DNA from: JANMZO01 sp963763135
GTDB lineage: Bacteria > Actinomycetota > Acidimicrobiia > Acidimicrobiales > JANYDT01
Reading direction: 5' to 3'
Assembly: GCA_963763135.1 (NCBI GenBank)
Contig: CAVXNJ010000002.1
Coordinates: forward strand, 310,001 to 374,000
DNA: 64,000 nt
The position numbers and the translations under genes were made by a program. Below, in pieces: positions 9,216-17,172 of the stretch. The notes beneath the pieces were generated by a model that had not been told where the DNA came from, searched no databases, and saw nothing but the letters and a program-made list of their open reading frames with translations. Position 1 is the stretch's first letter; every line of letters starts with the position of its first letter.

Positions 9216-10352
9216 CTACCTCACAACTTTGGTCCACGCGTCGATCCAGTCTTCGCGGTTCTTCGAAATGTCCTCGGGTGCGAGCGTCAGTGGTGACGTC
9301 GGCTTGGCCGCAAAGTCGACGAACAGTTTGGGAAGAACCGCCTTCGTGTTCGCGGGGAACACGAACATGTTGAGCGGGAGCTGTTCCTGCACATCCGTTC
9401 GGGTCAGAAAGTCGATGAGTTTCGCGGCACCTTCCGGGTTCGGGCCACCCTTGAGTACACCGGCGAACTCGCTGACGCGAAAGCACGTTGCATCGACAAC
9501 GCCTGTCGGGGCTTCGGTCGCGTTCGGGTCGGTTCCGTACAGAACAGCGGCCGGCGGGCTCGATGCATACGACACGACGAGGGCGCGGTCGCCCGACTTG
9601 CCCCCGGCGGAGAAGCTGCCTTCATACGCCTCGCTCCAGCCGCTTACGACCTTGACCCCGTTGGTCCGCAATTCCTCCCAGTACTTCTCCCATCCATCGA
9701 CGCCGAAGTGGGCGATCGTTCCGAGCATGAACGCCAGTCCGGGCGAAGACGTCGAGGGATCTTCGACCACGAGCTGGTCTTTGAACTCGGGCTTCGTCAG
9801 GTCCTCAAAGGAGGTCGGCACGGCCACGCCCAACTTGGTGAGCGCTGCCTTGTCATAGTTGATGCACACGTCGCCGTAGTCGACGGGGGTCAGCGAGGCG
9901 TCCTTGGCCAGGGCGACAAGCGCCGGATCGAGCTCAGCTTCGGTGGCGGACGTGTGAGCGGCGAAGATCCCAGAGTTCTTGGCGCGGTCAAGGATCGTGT
10001 TGTCGACGGCCCACAGGACATCACCGAGTGGTTTGTCTTTCGTGAGGATCGCCTTGTTGAACAGCTCGCCGGTATCACCGTTCGTAAGTACCTTTACGGT
10101 CATGCCGGTTTCGGCCTGGAACGCCGCGAGCGTCTCCTTCGGCAGGGTGAACGAGTCGTATGCGACCAGCGTGACGTCCTTGCCGCTCGGAGCCGCGGAA
10201 CCCGTCGTGTCTGGGGCGGTTGTGTCTGCGACGGCCGTGCCGGCGATGGTCGTGTCTGCGATGGTCGTGTCGGCCGCCTTGTCCTTGGTGCAGGCCGTCA
10301 GGGCAACGCCCCCGAAGGCTATAGCGAGAAGAGAACGGGTGAAGCGATTCAT
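9216..10352 (-). CDS. thiB: Thiamine-type ABC substrate-binding lipoprotein
   Basis: 378-residue extracytoplasmic solute-binding protein. The signal ends in a lipobox LTAC (Cys near 21), so the mature protein is lipid-anchored. A low-complexity Asp-Thr-Thr-Ile/Ala linker (about residues 27-50) precedes the binding domain, which begins VTLVAYDSF and contains LWAVDNT and VDYGDVCINYD; the latter resembles the Tyr-rich TbpA/ThiB site. It captures thiamine outside the membrane and passes it to the permease. Its ATG overlaps the thiamine pyrophosphokinase stop (ATGA), and 31 bases separate it from the permease start. Confidence 0.82.
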   Translation of the reverse strand: MNRFTRSLLAIAFGGVALTACTKDKAADTTIADTTIAGTAVADTTAPDTTGSAAPSGKDVTLVAYDSFTLPKETLAAFQAETGMTVKVLTNGDTGELFNKAILTKDKPLGDVLWAVDNTILDRAKNSGIFAAHTSATEAELDPALVALAKDASLTPVDYGDVCINYDKAALTKLGVAVPTSFEDLTKPEFKDQLVVEDPSTSSPGLAFMLGTIAHFGVDGWEKYWEELRTNGVKVVSGWSEAYEGSFSAGGKSGDRALVVSYASSPPAAVLYGTDPNATEAPTGVVDATCFRVSEFAGVLKGGPNPEGAAKLIDFLTRTDVQEQLPLNMFVFPANTKAVLPKLFVDFAAKPTSPLTLAPEDISKNREDWIDAWTKVVR

Positions 10353-11122
10353 GATGAAGCCTTGCTGGAGGGAAAGTCGGATGGGGTCGGGAAAGGAAGG
10401 GAGGACGGCTGAATCACGAGCAGGGCACCCGAGGCGATGTTGACGGTGGCCGGGGTACCCGCTTCGCTGTCGACGAACTCGTTCGACACCCCTCGCGTAC
10501 GGTGACGTAACAGCGTGGCGTCGGTCAGGGCGAAGCGAAGGCCACAGGTTGTAACGCCCTCGACCGTGTCAGAGATCGGGACCAGAGAAACATATGTACT
10601 CATAGCATCATCGGCTGGCGCACCTGATCGAACGAGCGAGGCGGGATGGTCGGGCCGGACGACGACGATACGACTGTGTCCGAGCCAGGCCGACAGGCGG
10701 GAACCGGCGTAGCGCGGGTCGCCGAGGAGCGAAATCATTCCGACGAAATGGTCGAGGCGCTCACCTTCACCTCCACCTACGACGATCACGTGGTTGGGCG
10801 ACCGTTCGACCGCCAGGTCGAGGGCGAGTTCCAGATCGGTCGCGTCTTTGTCGGTTCGATGCTGGACGACCTCGGTGTCGGATTGTCTGGCCGCCGCCAG
10901 GTCGGCGGGGGCCAGCGAGTCAAAGTCGCCGACGAGTAGATCGACCGCAATCCCGAGGTTGCTCGCATGACGTTGACCACCGTCCGCCGCGATCACGTAA
11001 CGCTGGGGCGGAAGGACCGAAACGACGCGTGAATCAGGCGCCGACCCGCCACTGAATACCACGACGGTCGACGGACCGGAGCCGGTGGGTGGTCCAGAGT
11101 TGTGCTGTTCGCGAATCGGCAT
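10349..11122 (-). CDS. thiN: Thiamine pyrophosphokinase
   Basis: About 257 residues. Family motifs: VIAADGG, GDFDSL, the diagnostic DKDATDLELAL and GGGEGERLDH. It transfers pyrophosphate from ATP to thiamine to give thiamine diphosphate in the cytosol. I start it at the ATG two bases after the riboswitch P1 helix; the longer open frame upstream is the riboswitch itself read as protein. The C-terminal domain (VTLRHRTRG..., SNEF) fits the TPK vitamin-binding domain. Being first in the operon, it traps imported thiamine as the cofactor, and the cofactor should then switch off the operon. Confidence 0.93.
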   Translation of the reverse strand: MPIREQHNSGPPTGSGPSTVVVFSGGSAPDSRVVSVLPPQRYVIAADGGQRHASNLGIAVDLLVGDFDSLAPADLAAARQSDTEVVQHRTDKDATDLELALDLAVERSPNHVIVVGGGEGERLDHFVGMISLLGDPRYAGSRLSAWLGHSRIVVVRPDHPASLVRSGAPADDAMSTYVSLVPISDTVEGVTTCGLRFALTDATLLRHRTRGVSNEFVDSEAGTPATVNIASGALLVIQPSSLPFPTPSDFPSSKASS

Positions 11123-11124
11123 GG

Positions 11125-11218
11125 CCAAGTCCCTTTCGCTGGCATTACCCAGATCAGGTTCGCGGGTCGACAGCGCATCGGCTGTCCTCTCAGCCCGGCT
11201 GCCCGAGCTCCCCGTTGG
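11125..11218 (-). promoter_or_regulatory. TPP riboswitch (THI element)
   Basis: On the minus strand the conserved core of the thiamine diphosphate riboswitch is plain: GGGGAGC, then GGCTGAGA, then GAACCTGATCTGGGTAATGC and CAGCGAAAGGGA. P1 is closed by CCAA and TTGG. The 3' arm of P1 ends two bases before the thiN ATG and abuts the AAAGGGA ribosome-binding site, so ligand binding should hide the start region, i.e. translational control of the thiN-thiB-thiP-thiQ operon. I see no separate terminator hairpin with a U-run. Confidence 0.96.
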
Positions 11219-11365
11219 TGGAAGCAGCACCTTAACGCAGGCGGAGGCCTACAGGGAAATCGCTTGGTCGCGTACTGATACACGCAGTCGCTCTCAGAGC
11301 GACCTGCTGTACAAGTACGGGTTGCGCCGAACGAACGGCCCTCGGTTTCATGGAAAACTGGACCC

Positions 11366-11467
11366 ATGAAGACCCGCACGCTGCTGATCCTCGCTGTCCT
11401 GACGGGGTTGGCGATTATTGTGGCGTTCGCACTGCAGGTCCTTGTCGACGGCCGCTTCCTGGGTTGA
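11366..11467 (+). CDS. 33-residue single-TM peptide
   Basis: An ATG opens a 33-residue reading frame, MKTRTLLILAVLTGLAI... ending VDGRFLG. It has a basic start and one hydrophobic helix of about 20 residues, typical of small membrane proteins. The promoter would be in the 140 bases shared with the divergent riboswitch operon. Its last nine codons and stop lie inside the first unit of the 65/66-bp tandem repeat that follows, so the repeat may have arisen from this gene's 3' end. No family recognised. Confidence 0.45.
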   Translation: MKTRTLLILAVLTGLAIIVAFALQVLVDGRFLG

Positions 11468-11698
11468 GCCCGCTCCGTGAGTTGAGCGGTCGGCGACGGT
11501 AGATGCTTGTCGACGGCCGCTTCCTGGGTTGAACGTGGTTTGTGGAGTTGAGCGGTCGGCGACGGGAGATGCTTGTCGACGGCCGCTTCCTGGGTTGAGC
11601 CCGCTCCGTGAGTTGAGCGGTCGGCGACGGGAGATGCTTGTCGACGGCCGCTTCCTGGGTTGAGCGTGGTTTGTGGAGTTGAGCGGTCGGCGACCCGC
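11441..11698. repeat. Alternating 65/66-bp tandem repeats (A-B-A-B)
   Basis: Four units start at 11441, 11506, 11572 and 11637, each beginning CTTGTCGACGGCCGCTTCCT. Units 1 and 3 continue with CCGCTCCGTGAG, units 2 and 4 with CGTGGTTTGTGGAG, so the real duplicated unit is a 131-bp A+B pair; the last unit is cut short at about 61 bases. They fill the space between the small peptide gene and the convergent LLM gene. Confidence 0.92.
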
Positions 11699-11709
11699 CG
11701 TTGGCGTGC

Positions 11710-12630
11710 TCAGACTGACTGATTGGCCAAGTCCGAGAGCACGTCCATGGTTTTCGCGGCGGCTGGGCCGGCCGAGCGGGGGATGACGGCCGCGAAGTCG
11801 GTCACGCCGATGTCGGCGAACGCCTGCAGACCGGCGGCGATTTCGTCGGGGTTGCCGATCACGGCCACGTCAGCCGGGGTCTGGGCACCGCCGCGATCGA
11901 GGGTGGCCCGGTACGACGGGATCTGGCCGTACATCCGGAACTCATCGTTGATTACCCCGGTCGCGTCACCATGATCGTCGGTCACGAGTACGGGCACCAT
12001 CGCGACGAACCTCGGCGACGGACGCCCCGCTTCCCTGGCGGCCGTGCTCATGGTGGGGATCGCAATGTCGCGTAGGTAGTCGATGCCACCCATCCACGTG
12101 ATGGTTCCGTCGGCGAGTCGACCGCACAGCCGCAACATCGCCGGGCCCAGAGCGGCAACGAGCACCGGTGGTTTCTTGGCGCCGACCACGGAGACCTGAG
12201 CGTTGACGCGGTACTCCTCACCCTGGTGCTTCACTGTCTCACCGGCCAGGAGTCCGTTGAGAATCGTGAGGTAGTCGCGAGTGTGGGGAATCGGCCGGGA
12301 GTAGTCGAGACCGAGAATGTTCTCGATCATGAACTTGTGGCTGAGCCCGATGCCGAGAGCGATGCGGTTGTCGGTGGCGTCTTGAGCGGTGAGCGCCTGG
12401 GCGGCCAGAACCGTTGGATGCCTCGGGTAGGTGGGTACGACTGCGGTTCCAAGTTCGATACGAAGGGTGTCGCGACCGCACAACGCGAGAGCCATGAGCG
12501 CGTCGACCGTCGCAACCTGGGGTAGCCAGACGGAATCGAACCCGGCATCCTCCGCGGCCACGGCCCGCGTAATGAGTTCCTTCGTTCCGGCCGGATCGCC
12601 GGGCATCGAGAGCATTGTTCCGATTCGCAT
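11710..12630 (-). CDS. LLM class F420-dependent oxidoreductase
   Basis: 306-residue TIM-barrel protein of the bacterial luciferase-like family. It starts MRIGTMLSMPGDP and shows the typical GFDSVWLPQ strand, LGTAVVPTYPRHP, LTAQDATDNRIALGIGLSH and an LAALGPAMLRL stretch, as in actinobacterial F420-dependent subfamilies. It would use F420H2/F420 or FMNH2 for hydride transfer on an unknown substrate. A longer upstream frame overlaps the PhyH gene and does not look like protein, so I use the ATG at MRIG. The gene follows the PhyH dioxygenase by 17 bases and is likely co-transcribed. Confidence 0.88.
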   Translation of the reverse strand: MRIGTMLSMPGDPAGTKELITRAVAAEDAGFDSVWLPQVATVDALMALALCGRDTLRIELGTAVVPTYPRHPTVLAAQALTAQDATDNRIALGIGLSHKFMIENILGLDYSRPIPHTRDYLTILNGLLAGETVKHQGEEYRVNAQVSVVGAKKPPVLVAALGPAMLRLCGRLADGTITWMGGIDYLRDIAIPTMSTAAREAGRPSPRFVAMVPVLVTDDHGDATGVINDEFRMYGQIPSYRATLDRGGAQTPADVAVIGNPDEIAAGLQAFADIGVTDFAAVIPRSAGPAAAKTMDVLSDLANQSV

Positions 12631-12647
12631 GTGCACATACTTTCGTT

Positions 12648-13589
12648 TCAGGTGGAGGCGGCGAGGGCGTTGCGGTAGGGCGACAGATCCAGGCCGGGAT
12701 AGCGGGCCTGCACCCGTTGTAGCGTGACGGGAGTCCAGAACGGATCGCCGGGACGCGGCACGCCAAAGCAGGCCAACTGCGCGGGCGTTGCGTGGTACAT
12801 GATGTTCGCCCACGGCTTCGTGTGGTGGAACGGCCACGCGTGGTAGCCGATGCTGCTGTTGGCTGCATTCTTGAAGCACGCCATCACCGCATAGCGGTGG
12901 GCGAGAGGTTCGGTCATGTTCGTGCCGCGGTGGAACACGTCGATGCCATACGGAAATACGCTTCCGGCGGGTGCGGCGGTCGATCGCGCAAACGGTTTCA
13001 GGTCCTCCTGCAGCTTGCGGTTCTGCTCGCGGTCGTGCCCGAGCGACGCTTCCGGTCCGGCAACCTTCGCGCTGTCAGTTCGGTTGACGTAGTGCGCGGG
13101 ACCGTGGGCTTCCGTGACATCGCTGAAGTAGCAGAGGATGGTGACCGCGTTCAGATGGTCGTCTTCGGCCGGAGCGGTCAGGGTGTGGTTGGCGAAGTCA
13201 CAGTGGAACGGCTGGTCGTAGTCGGCGTCGCCAGTGAACTTCGCCCACACCTGACACTGGTAGAGATGGACGTCCTCGCAGCCGAGAGCGGTCTGCGCGA
13301 ACTTGATCAACGCGGGATGTACGCCGATGAGATTCAGCGCAGGCGAACAGTCGAGGGGCACGGCGACGAAGTCTTTGAACTGGGCCTCGTTGAACCGTCC
13401 GACCTCGCCGGCGCGCTTCGCGTCGCGGGCTTCCTCAGCGCCCTGGGTGCGGCCGAAGACCTTTTCGAAATCGGCCCGGACGGCGGCAACTTCCTCGTCG
13501 GTGAAAAAGTTCTCGATGAGCACCCCACCCTCGCGCCGCCATGTCTCAACGTGTTCCGCCGTGAATCGATTGTGCATTCCTGCGCCCAT
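12648..13589 (-). CDS. Phytanoyl-CoA dioxygenase family protein (PhyH)
   Basis: 313-residue Fe(II)/2-oxoglutarate-type oxygenase. The N-terminal part (EGGVLIENFFTDEEVAAV) is typical; the iron site is FHCDFANH (HxD) near residue 130 and a distal His in VFHRGTN. It would hydroxylate an unknown organic substrate in the cytosol. The first gene of a two-gene leftward operon with the LLM enzyme. Either Met1 or Met5 could be the start. Its promoter is in the 114-base gap facing the divergent GGDEF gene. Confidence 0.87.
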   Translation of the reverse strand: MGAGMHNRFTAEHVETWRREGGVLIENFFTDEEVAAVRADFEKVFGRTQGAEEARDAKRAGEVGRFNEAQFKDFVAVPLDCSPALNLIGVHPALIKFAQTALGCEDVHLYQCQVWAKFTGDADYDQPFHCDFANHTLTAPAEDDHLNAVTILCYFSDVTEAHGPAHYVNRTDSAKVAGPEASLGHDREQNRKLQEDLKPFARSTAAPAGSVFPYGIDVFHRGTNMTEPLAHRYAVMACFKNAANSSIGYHAWPFHHTKPWANIMYHATPAQLACFGVPRPGDPFWTPVTLQRVQARYPGLDLSPYRNALAAST

Positions 13590-13703
13590 CTGGCCGTTCC
13601 CGTATGTTCATTGGCTGACGGCGAGTCGGCCGATGCCAGACTACGTGGCGGCCCCGGAGAAAGCATTTCGCAAACGTGACGACCCGTTCCGGCCCCTGAC
13701 CAC

Positions 13704-15395
13704 GTGGCCGAACTCGTCGCCGGCACCTCACACTGGGAACACCGTGACCGCATGTTTCTTCACTACCGGCCGAATTGCGTGGGTGTGGAAACAACCGGCG
13801 CCCGTTGGGGCGCCAACATTCACCGGAAATTCGCGGTGGTACTCGTCACGTTTGTCGTGAGTTTTTCAGTCTCCTTTGGTCTATTTGGATCGGGCACAAC
13901 CGCGTCGGTTGTGACTGAATCCACGTCACTGGCGGTTGCCGTTTGGGCAGGACTTGGACTTCGACGGGTCCCCAATCACGCCCGGCGGGCTTGGACCTGG
14001 CTCGTCGCCGGGCTCGCGGCATGGGTGGTCGGCGACATAGGTTGGGATTCTGTCAGTTTCTGGACGGATCAGGCGCCGACCATCTCGTTCGCTGACCTTC
14101 CGTACCTCGCCGGTTATCCGATGGTTGCAATTGGCACCGTCAAACTCATGCGACTCCGTTCCGCGATCTCAGACCGTGAAGGGGCCCTCGATGCCCTCGC
14201 TCTCGCCGCGTCCGCCCTGATGGCCGCCTGGCAGCTGTTGATCGTCCCTGCTCGAGACGTCACGGCCTCGGCTCTGGCGCAGTTTGTCGGTGGTGCCTAT
14301 CCCGTAGGTGATGTGTTGCTGCTCGCAGCGGTAGCCTGGCTGGCCTTCACTCCGGGTCGCCGGAGCCGCGCCCTCTGGTACCTGATTGGATTCATGGGGA
14401 CGACTCTCACCGCCGATCTGGTGTTTGCGGTGGGCACCAACCTCGAGGCAGGGGGCGTCGTCCGTGTTGTGAACGCTTTCTACCCGTCCACCTACCTTCT
14501 GCTGGGCTTGGCTCTGCGTCATCCGCAGGTCGGGGACGCCACGGAGGCCATGCACGTCCTCACCCGTCGCACGAATCCGGTGCGACTCGCCATACTCGGC
14601 GCAACGCTCTACACCGCGCCCGTCTTGGCCCTGCTCCGTGTACGGGGAGACTCGACTGACCTCATGGTGGGTTTGGCGGGGACGACAATCCTGTCGGTCA
14701 CCGTCGTGACCCGATTCGTGTTACTCGTCCGCGCCCGGGAACGGCTGGAAGAGGCTGCTGCGCAACGCGCCATCCGTGATGAGCTGACCGGCCTCGCCAA
14801 CCGCGAGCAGTTCCTCGACCGAATCACCTTCGCCCGTCAACGCCAACTTCGAAGCGGCGCCGCCTTCGCTGTCCTGTTTCTCGACCTCGACCGATTCAAG
14901 AGCGTGAACGATACGTGGGGCCACGCCGTCGGTAACAAGGTGCTTGCCTCGGTGGGACGGGTTCTGACTACTTGCGTACGTCCGGACGACCTCGTGGCCC
15001 GCGTCGGTGGCGACGAGTTTGCGGTCCTGTGTGAGGACCTTGATTCGCCGGAAACTGCGCACCGAATCGCCGAACGGATCGTCGCCGGGCTAAGTGACGA
15101 CCTTCCACACGAGGCGAAACTCGTGTCGGCCAGCGTGGGGGTGACAATCGCTTTACGCGACGATCCGTCCACAGCCGACTCCGAATCACTGTTGCATTGT
15201 GCCGACGTGGCTATGTATCGCGTCAAGAGTGAGGGCGGCCGCGCCTGGCGCAGCTTCGATGACGAACTCCAGCGCTGGTCGTCGCAGCGACGATCGATCG
15301 AGATTGACCTGGCGTTCGCCGTTGAGCGAAGCGAAATGCGTCTCGGTCTATCAGCCGATCGTCGCCCTCGACGGCTCGGCGTGCGTCGGCCTTGA
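13704..15395 (+). CDS. Membrane GGDEF diguanylate cyclase, 5' part of a frameshifted GGDEF-EAL gene
   Basis: Eight or nine hydrophobic segments cover residues ~42-350, followed by a linker (ARERLEEAAAQ) and a GGDEF domain: DELTGLANR, FLDLDRFKSVND and RVGGDEF at about 430-436, with an RPDD inhibitory I-site five residues before GGDEF. It would make cyclic di-GMP from GTP at the membrane. The frame breaks near 15345: after AVERSEMRL the protein should continue VYQPIVALDG, which lies one base away in the other frame. As written it ends with about 16 unrelated residues. The start is uncertain (GTG used here; ATG at 13752 also possible). Confidence 0.8.
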   Translation: MAELVAGTSHWEHRDRMFLHYRPNCVGVETTGARWGANIHRKFAVVLVTFVVSFSVSFGLFGSGTTASVVTESTSLAVAVWAGLGLRRVPNHARRAWTWLVAGLAAWVVGDIGWDSVSFWTDQAPTISFADLPYLAGYPMVAIGTVKLMRLRSAISDREGALDALALAASALMAAWQLLIVPARDVTASALAQFVGGAYPVGDVLLLAAVAWLAFTPGRRSRALWYLIGFMGTTLTADLVFAVGTNLEAGGVVRVVNAFYPSTYLLLGLALRHPQVGDATEAMHVLTRRTNPVRLAILGATLYTAPVLALLRVRGDSTDLMVGLAGTTILSVTVVTRFVLLVRARERLEEAAAQRAIRDELTGLANREQFLDRITFARQRQLRSGAAFAVLFLDLDRFKSVNDTWGHAVGNKVLASVGRVLTTCVRPDDLVARVGGDEFAVLCEDLDSPETAHRIAERIVAGLSDDLPHEAKLVSASVGVTIALRDDPSTADSESLLHCADVAMYRVKSEGGRAWRSFDDELQRWSSQRRSIEIDLAFAVERSEMRLGLSADRRPRRLGVRRP

Positions 15396-16077
15396 GGCGC
15401 TGCTCCGCTGGGAACGCCGGGATGGCGAGATCGCTTCTCCGGTCGATTTCATCCCGGTCGCAGAAGCTACGGGACTCATCATCCCAATTGGCGCGTGGGT
15501 GCTCGAAGAAGCAAGCCGATTCTCCGCACGGTGCGATTCCGTGTACGTGTCAGTCAATTTGGCGGCCCTGCAACTTAAACGAACTGATATTGCCAAGACG
15601 CTGGCCGAAGCAGTGTCGGCCGTGGGAACGACTGCTGATCGACTTGTCATGGAACTCACTGAGTCAGCACTTGTCTCCGACGTTGAGACGGTCCTCGACA
15701 ACCTCGTCGAAATGGGTGCTCGGATTGCGGTGGACGACTTCGGAACGGGCTATTCGAACCTGGCGTACGTTGTCCGCTTCCCCATCAGCATCGTCAAGAT
15801 CGACAAGTCACTTATCGATCACGTTGACACGGACGACGGGCAGCGCGCTGTCGTGAAAGCGATCAGCGGACTGGCCCAGTCGTTGAACCTTTCGGTCGTC
15901 GCCGAAGGAATCGAACGGGAGTCTCAGCGCCTTACGCTTATTGACCTCGAGGTTCAGTACGGACAGGGCTGGTTGTTCGCACGTGCGATGCCACCCGTCG
16001 ACGCACTTGCGTTTGTTGCGTCTTTCGGCGATCGGCGTGTGCCGTCGGCAGCAGCTCTGTCCGACCGCGACTTGTAA
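15199..16077 (+). CDS. EAL c-di-GMP phosphodiesterase domain, 3' part of the frameshifted gene
   Basis: Real protein from about 15347 onward (VYQPIVALDG). All main EAL-domain residues are present: EALLRW, NLAALQL, MELTES, DDFGTGYS, VKIDKSLI, VVAEGIE and QYGQGWLFARAMP, so the domain looks catalytically competent for cyclic di-GMP hydrolysis. The preceding ~48 residues of this frame are the GGDEF end read out of frame. One extra base (probably in the CTCGGTC at 15342-15348) separates it from the GGDEF half. Most likely one bifunctional protein of about 790 residues, broken in this sequence. Confidence 0.78.
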   Translation: MPTWLCIASRVRAAAPGAASMTNSSAGRRSDDRSRLTWRSPLSEAKCVSVYQPIVALDGSACVGLEALLRWERRDGEIASPVDFIPVAEATGLIIPIGAWVLEEASRFSARCDSVYVSVNLAALQLKRTDIAKTLAEAVSAVGTTADRLVMELTESALVSDVETVLDNLVEMGARIAVDDFGTGYSNLAYVVRFPISIVKIDKSLIDHVDTDDGQRAVVKAISGLAQSLNLSVVAEGIERESQRLTLIDLEVQYGQGWLFARAMPPVDALAFVASFGDRRVPSAAALSDRDL

Positions 16078-16121
16078 CCTGACGTTCGGTTGTGTCGCCG
16101 GCCGCGGGTACAGTCCCCGAA

Positions 16122-17036
16122 ATGCATGACCTGAACGAATCGACTCGTGCGGAAACCGACGGGTTTGCCCGGAGCATGTGGTGGCACCTGGAGATGATCC
16201 ATGCAGTCACGTACTTTGCGCCCGAGTCTCGACAGGCTGCTGAAGCGCTTGGATTGCGAGGCTTCTGGCGGAGCTACTTCGGCTTTCGGGCTGCTCCGCT
16301 CGGGCGGTGTTCCGCCGGCGTAGTCGAAGCGGCCTTCTTCGGGTTCGCCCCAGCGATGGTGCGCCAGGCCATTCCCGACGTGTGGGACCGAGCGGATCCG
16401 ACGGCGTTGCTGGCGGCCCGGGCTTCGTCGGCGTCGTCGGCCCTGCGCCGAGTTGCTCCGTCGATCGATCGCGTTTCCCTCGCCCCCGTCGTTGCCCGGC
16501 TTCACGAGTGCGCCATGGCACCCGGCTCGGCGGGCGGCCGACCGTTGTTTGCGGCGAACCGGGACGTAGCGGTTGTCGACGGCCACGACGGCCACGACGG
16601 CCTCGGCGATCCGGTGACCCGACTCTGGCAAAGCTGCACAACGCTGCGCGAGCACCGCGGCGACGGGCACATCGCGGCCTGGGTCGCCAACGGGCTGAGC
16701 GCACCGGAAGTCGCCGTGCTGTTCGTGAGCGACACGGCAATTCCCGACGACGTGCTCCAGTCCAACCGAGGCTGGACCGACGCGGAATGGTCCGCGGCCC
16801 GGGACTCGCTCGTTTCCCGGGGGCTCCTCGTTGGCGGTGGGGTGACGCCAGCCGGCCAAGCGGCGCGTGCCGCCGTCGAACAGACGACGAACCGTCTCGC
16901 GGCGGAACGGTTTTCGGGCTTGAGTGCCGACGAACGCCGCGTGATGCTCGACGTCCTCGGCGAGCCGACAGCAGAAATCGCCGCGAGCGGGCTCATCCCG
17001 TTCCCCAACCCGATGGGTCTTCCCCCGAGCGACTGA
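16122..17036 (+). CDS. SCO6745 family protein
   Basis: About 304 residues, all-helical, matching the actinobacterial SCO6745-type family (WWHLEMIHAVTYFAPE, ALGLRGFWRSYFGFRAAPLG, LREHRGDGHIAAWVANGLS, DAEWSAARDSLVSRGLL). The C-terminal half resembles a winged-helix/MarR-like fold, but no function is established. I use the ATG at MHDLNE because a TACAGT box ends seven bases before it, a leaderless arrangement. It follows the EAL gene closely and is followed by a perfect hairpin. Confidence 0.8.
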   Translation: MHDLNESTRAETDGFARSMWWHLEMIHAVTYFAPESRQAAEALGLRGFWRSYFGFRAAPLGRCSAGVVEAAFFGFAPAMVRQAIPDVWDRADPTALLAARASSASSALRRVAPSIDRVSLAPVVARLHECAMAPGSAGGRPLFAANRDVAVVDGHDGHDGLGDPVTRLWQSCTTLREHRGDGHIAAWVANGLSAPEVAVLFVSDTAIPDDVLQSNRGWTDAEWSAARDSLVSRGLLVGGGVTPAGQAARAAVEQTTNRLAAERFSGLSADERRVMLDVLGEPTAEIAASGLIPFPNPMGLPPSD

Positions 17037-17052
17037 GCAACGCTCGCTGCTC

Positions 17053-17099
17053 CTCCGGAGCCGAAAAGTGCGTCGGGAGCCGACAATTCGGCTCCGGAG
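17053..17099. terminator. Perfect 13-bp inverted repeat, GCTCCGGAGCCGAA family
   Basis: CTCCGGAGCCGAA pairs perfectly with TTCGGCTCCGGAG across a 21-base loop, just after the SCO6745-type gene. A related palindrome with the same CTCCGGAGCCGAA arm occurs near the right end of the window (63453-63501). Likely terminator, or one copy of a dispersed palindromic element. Confidence 0.75.
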
Positions 17100-17172
17100 C
17101 GTCGAGTCCGGCACAGCCAGTGTTTCCGCTGAGAAAATTCTTTGCTTTCGCGCTTTGCATAGTGCTGAAAAC

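Noticed and set aside
11123..11230. N-terminal extension of thiamine pyrophosphokinase
   Set aside because: It is the TPP riboswitch read as protein.
11441..11698. Possible CRISPR array
   Set aside because: Units are contiguous 65/66-bp tandem copies without unique spacers, and no cas gene is near.
12631..12879. 83-residue N-terminal extension of the LLM protein
   Set aside because: Overlaps the PhyH coding region and is low-quality sequence; LLM proteins start at MRIG here.
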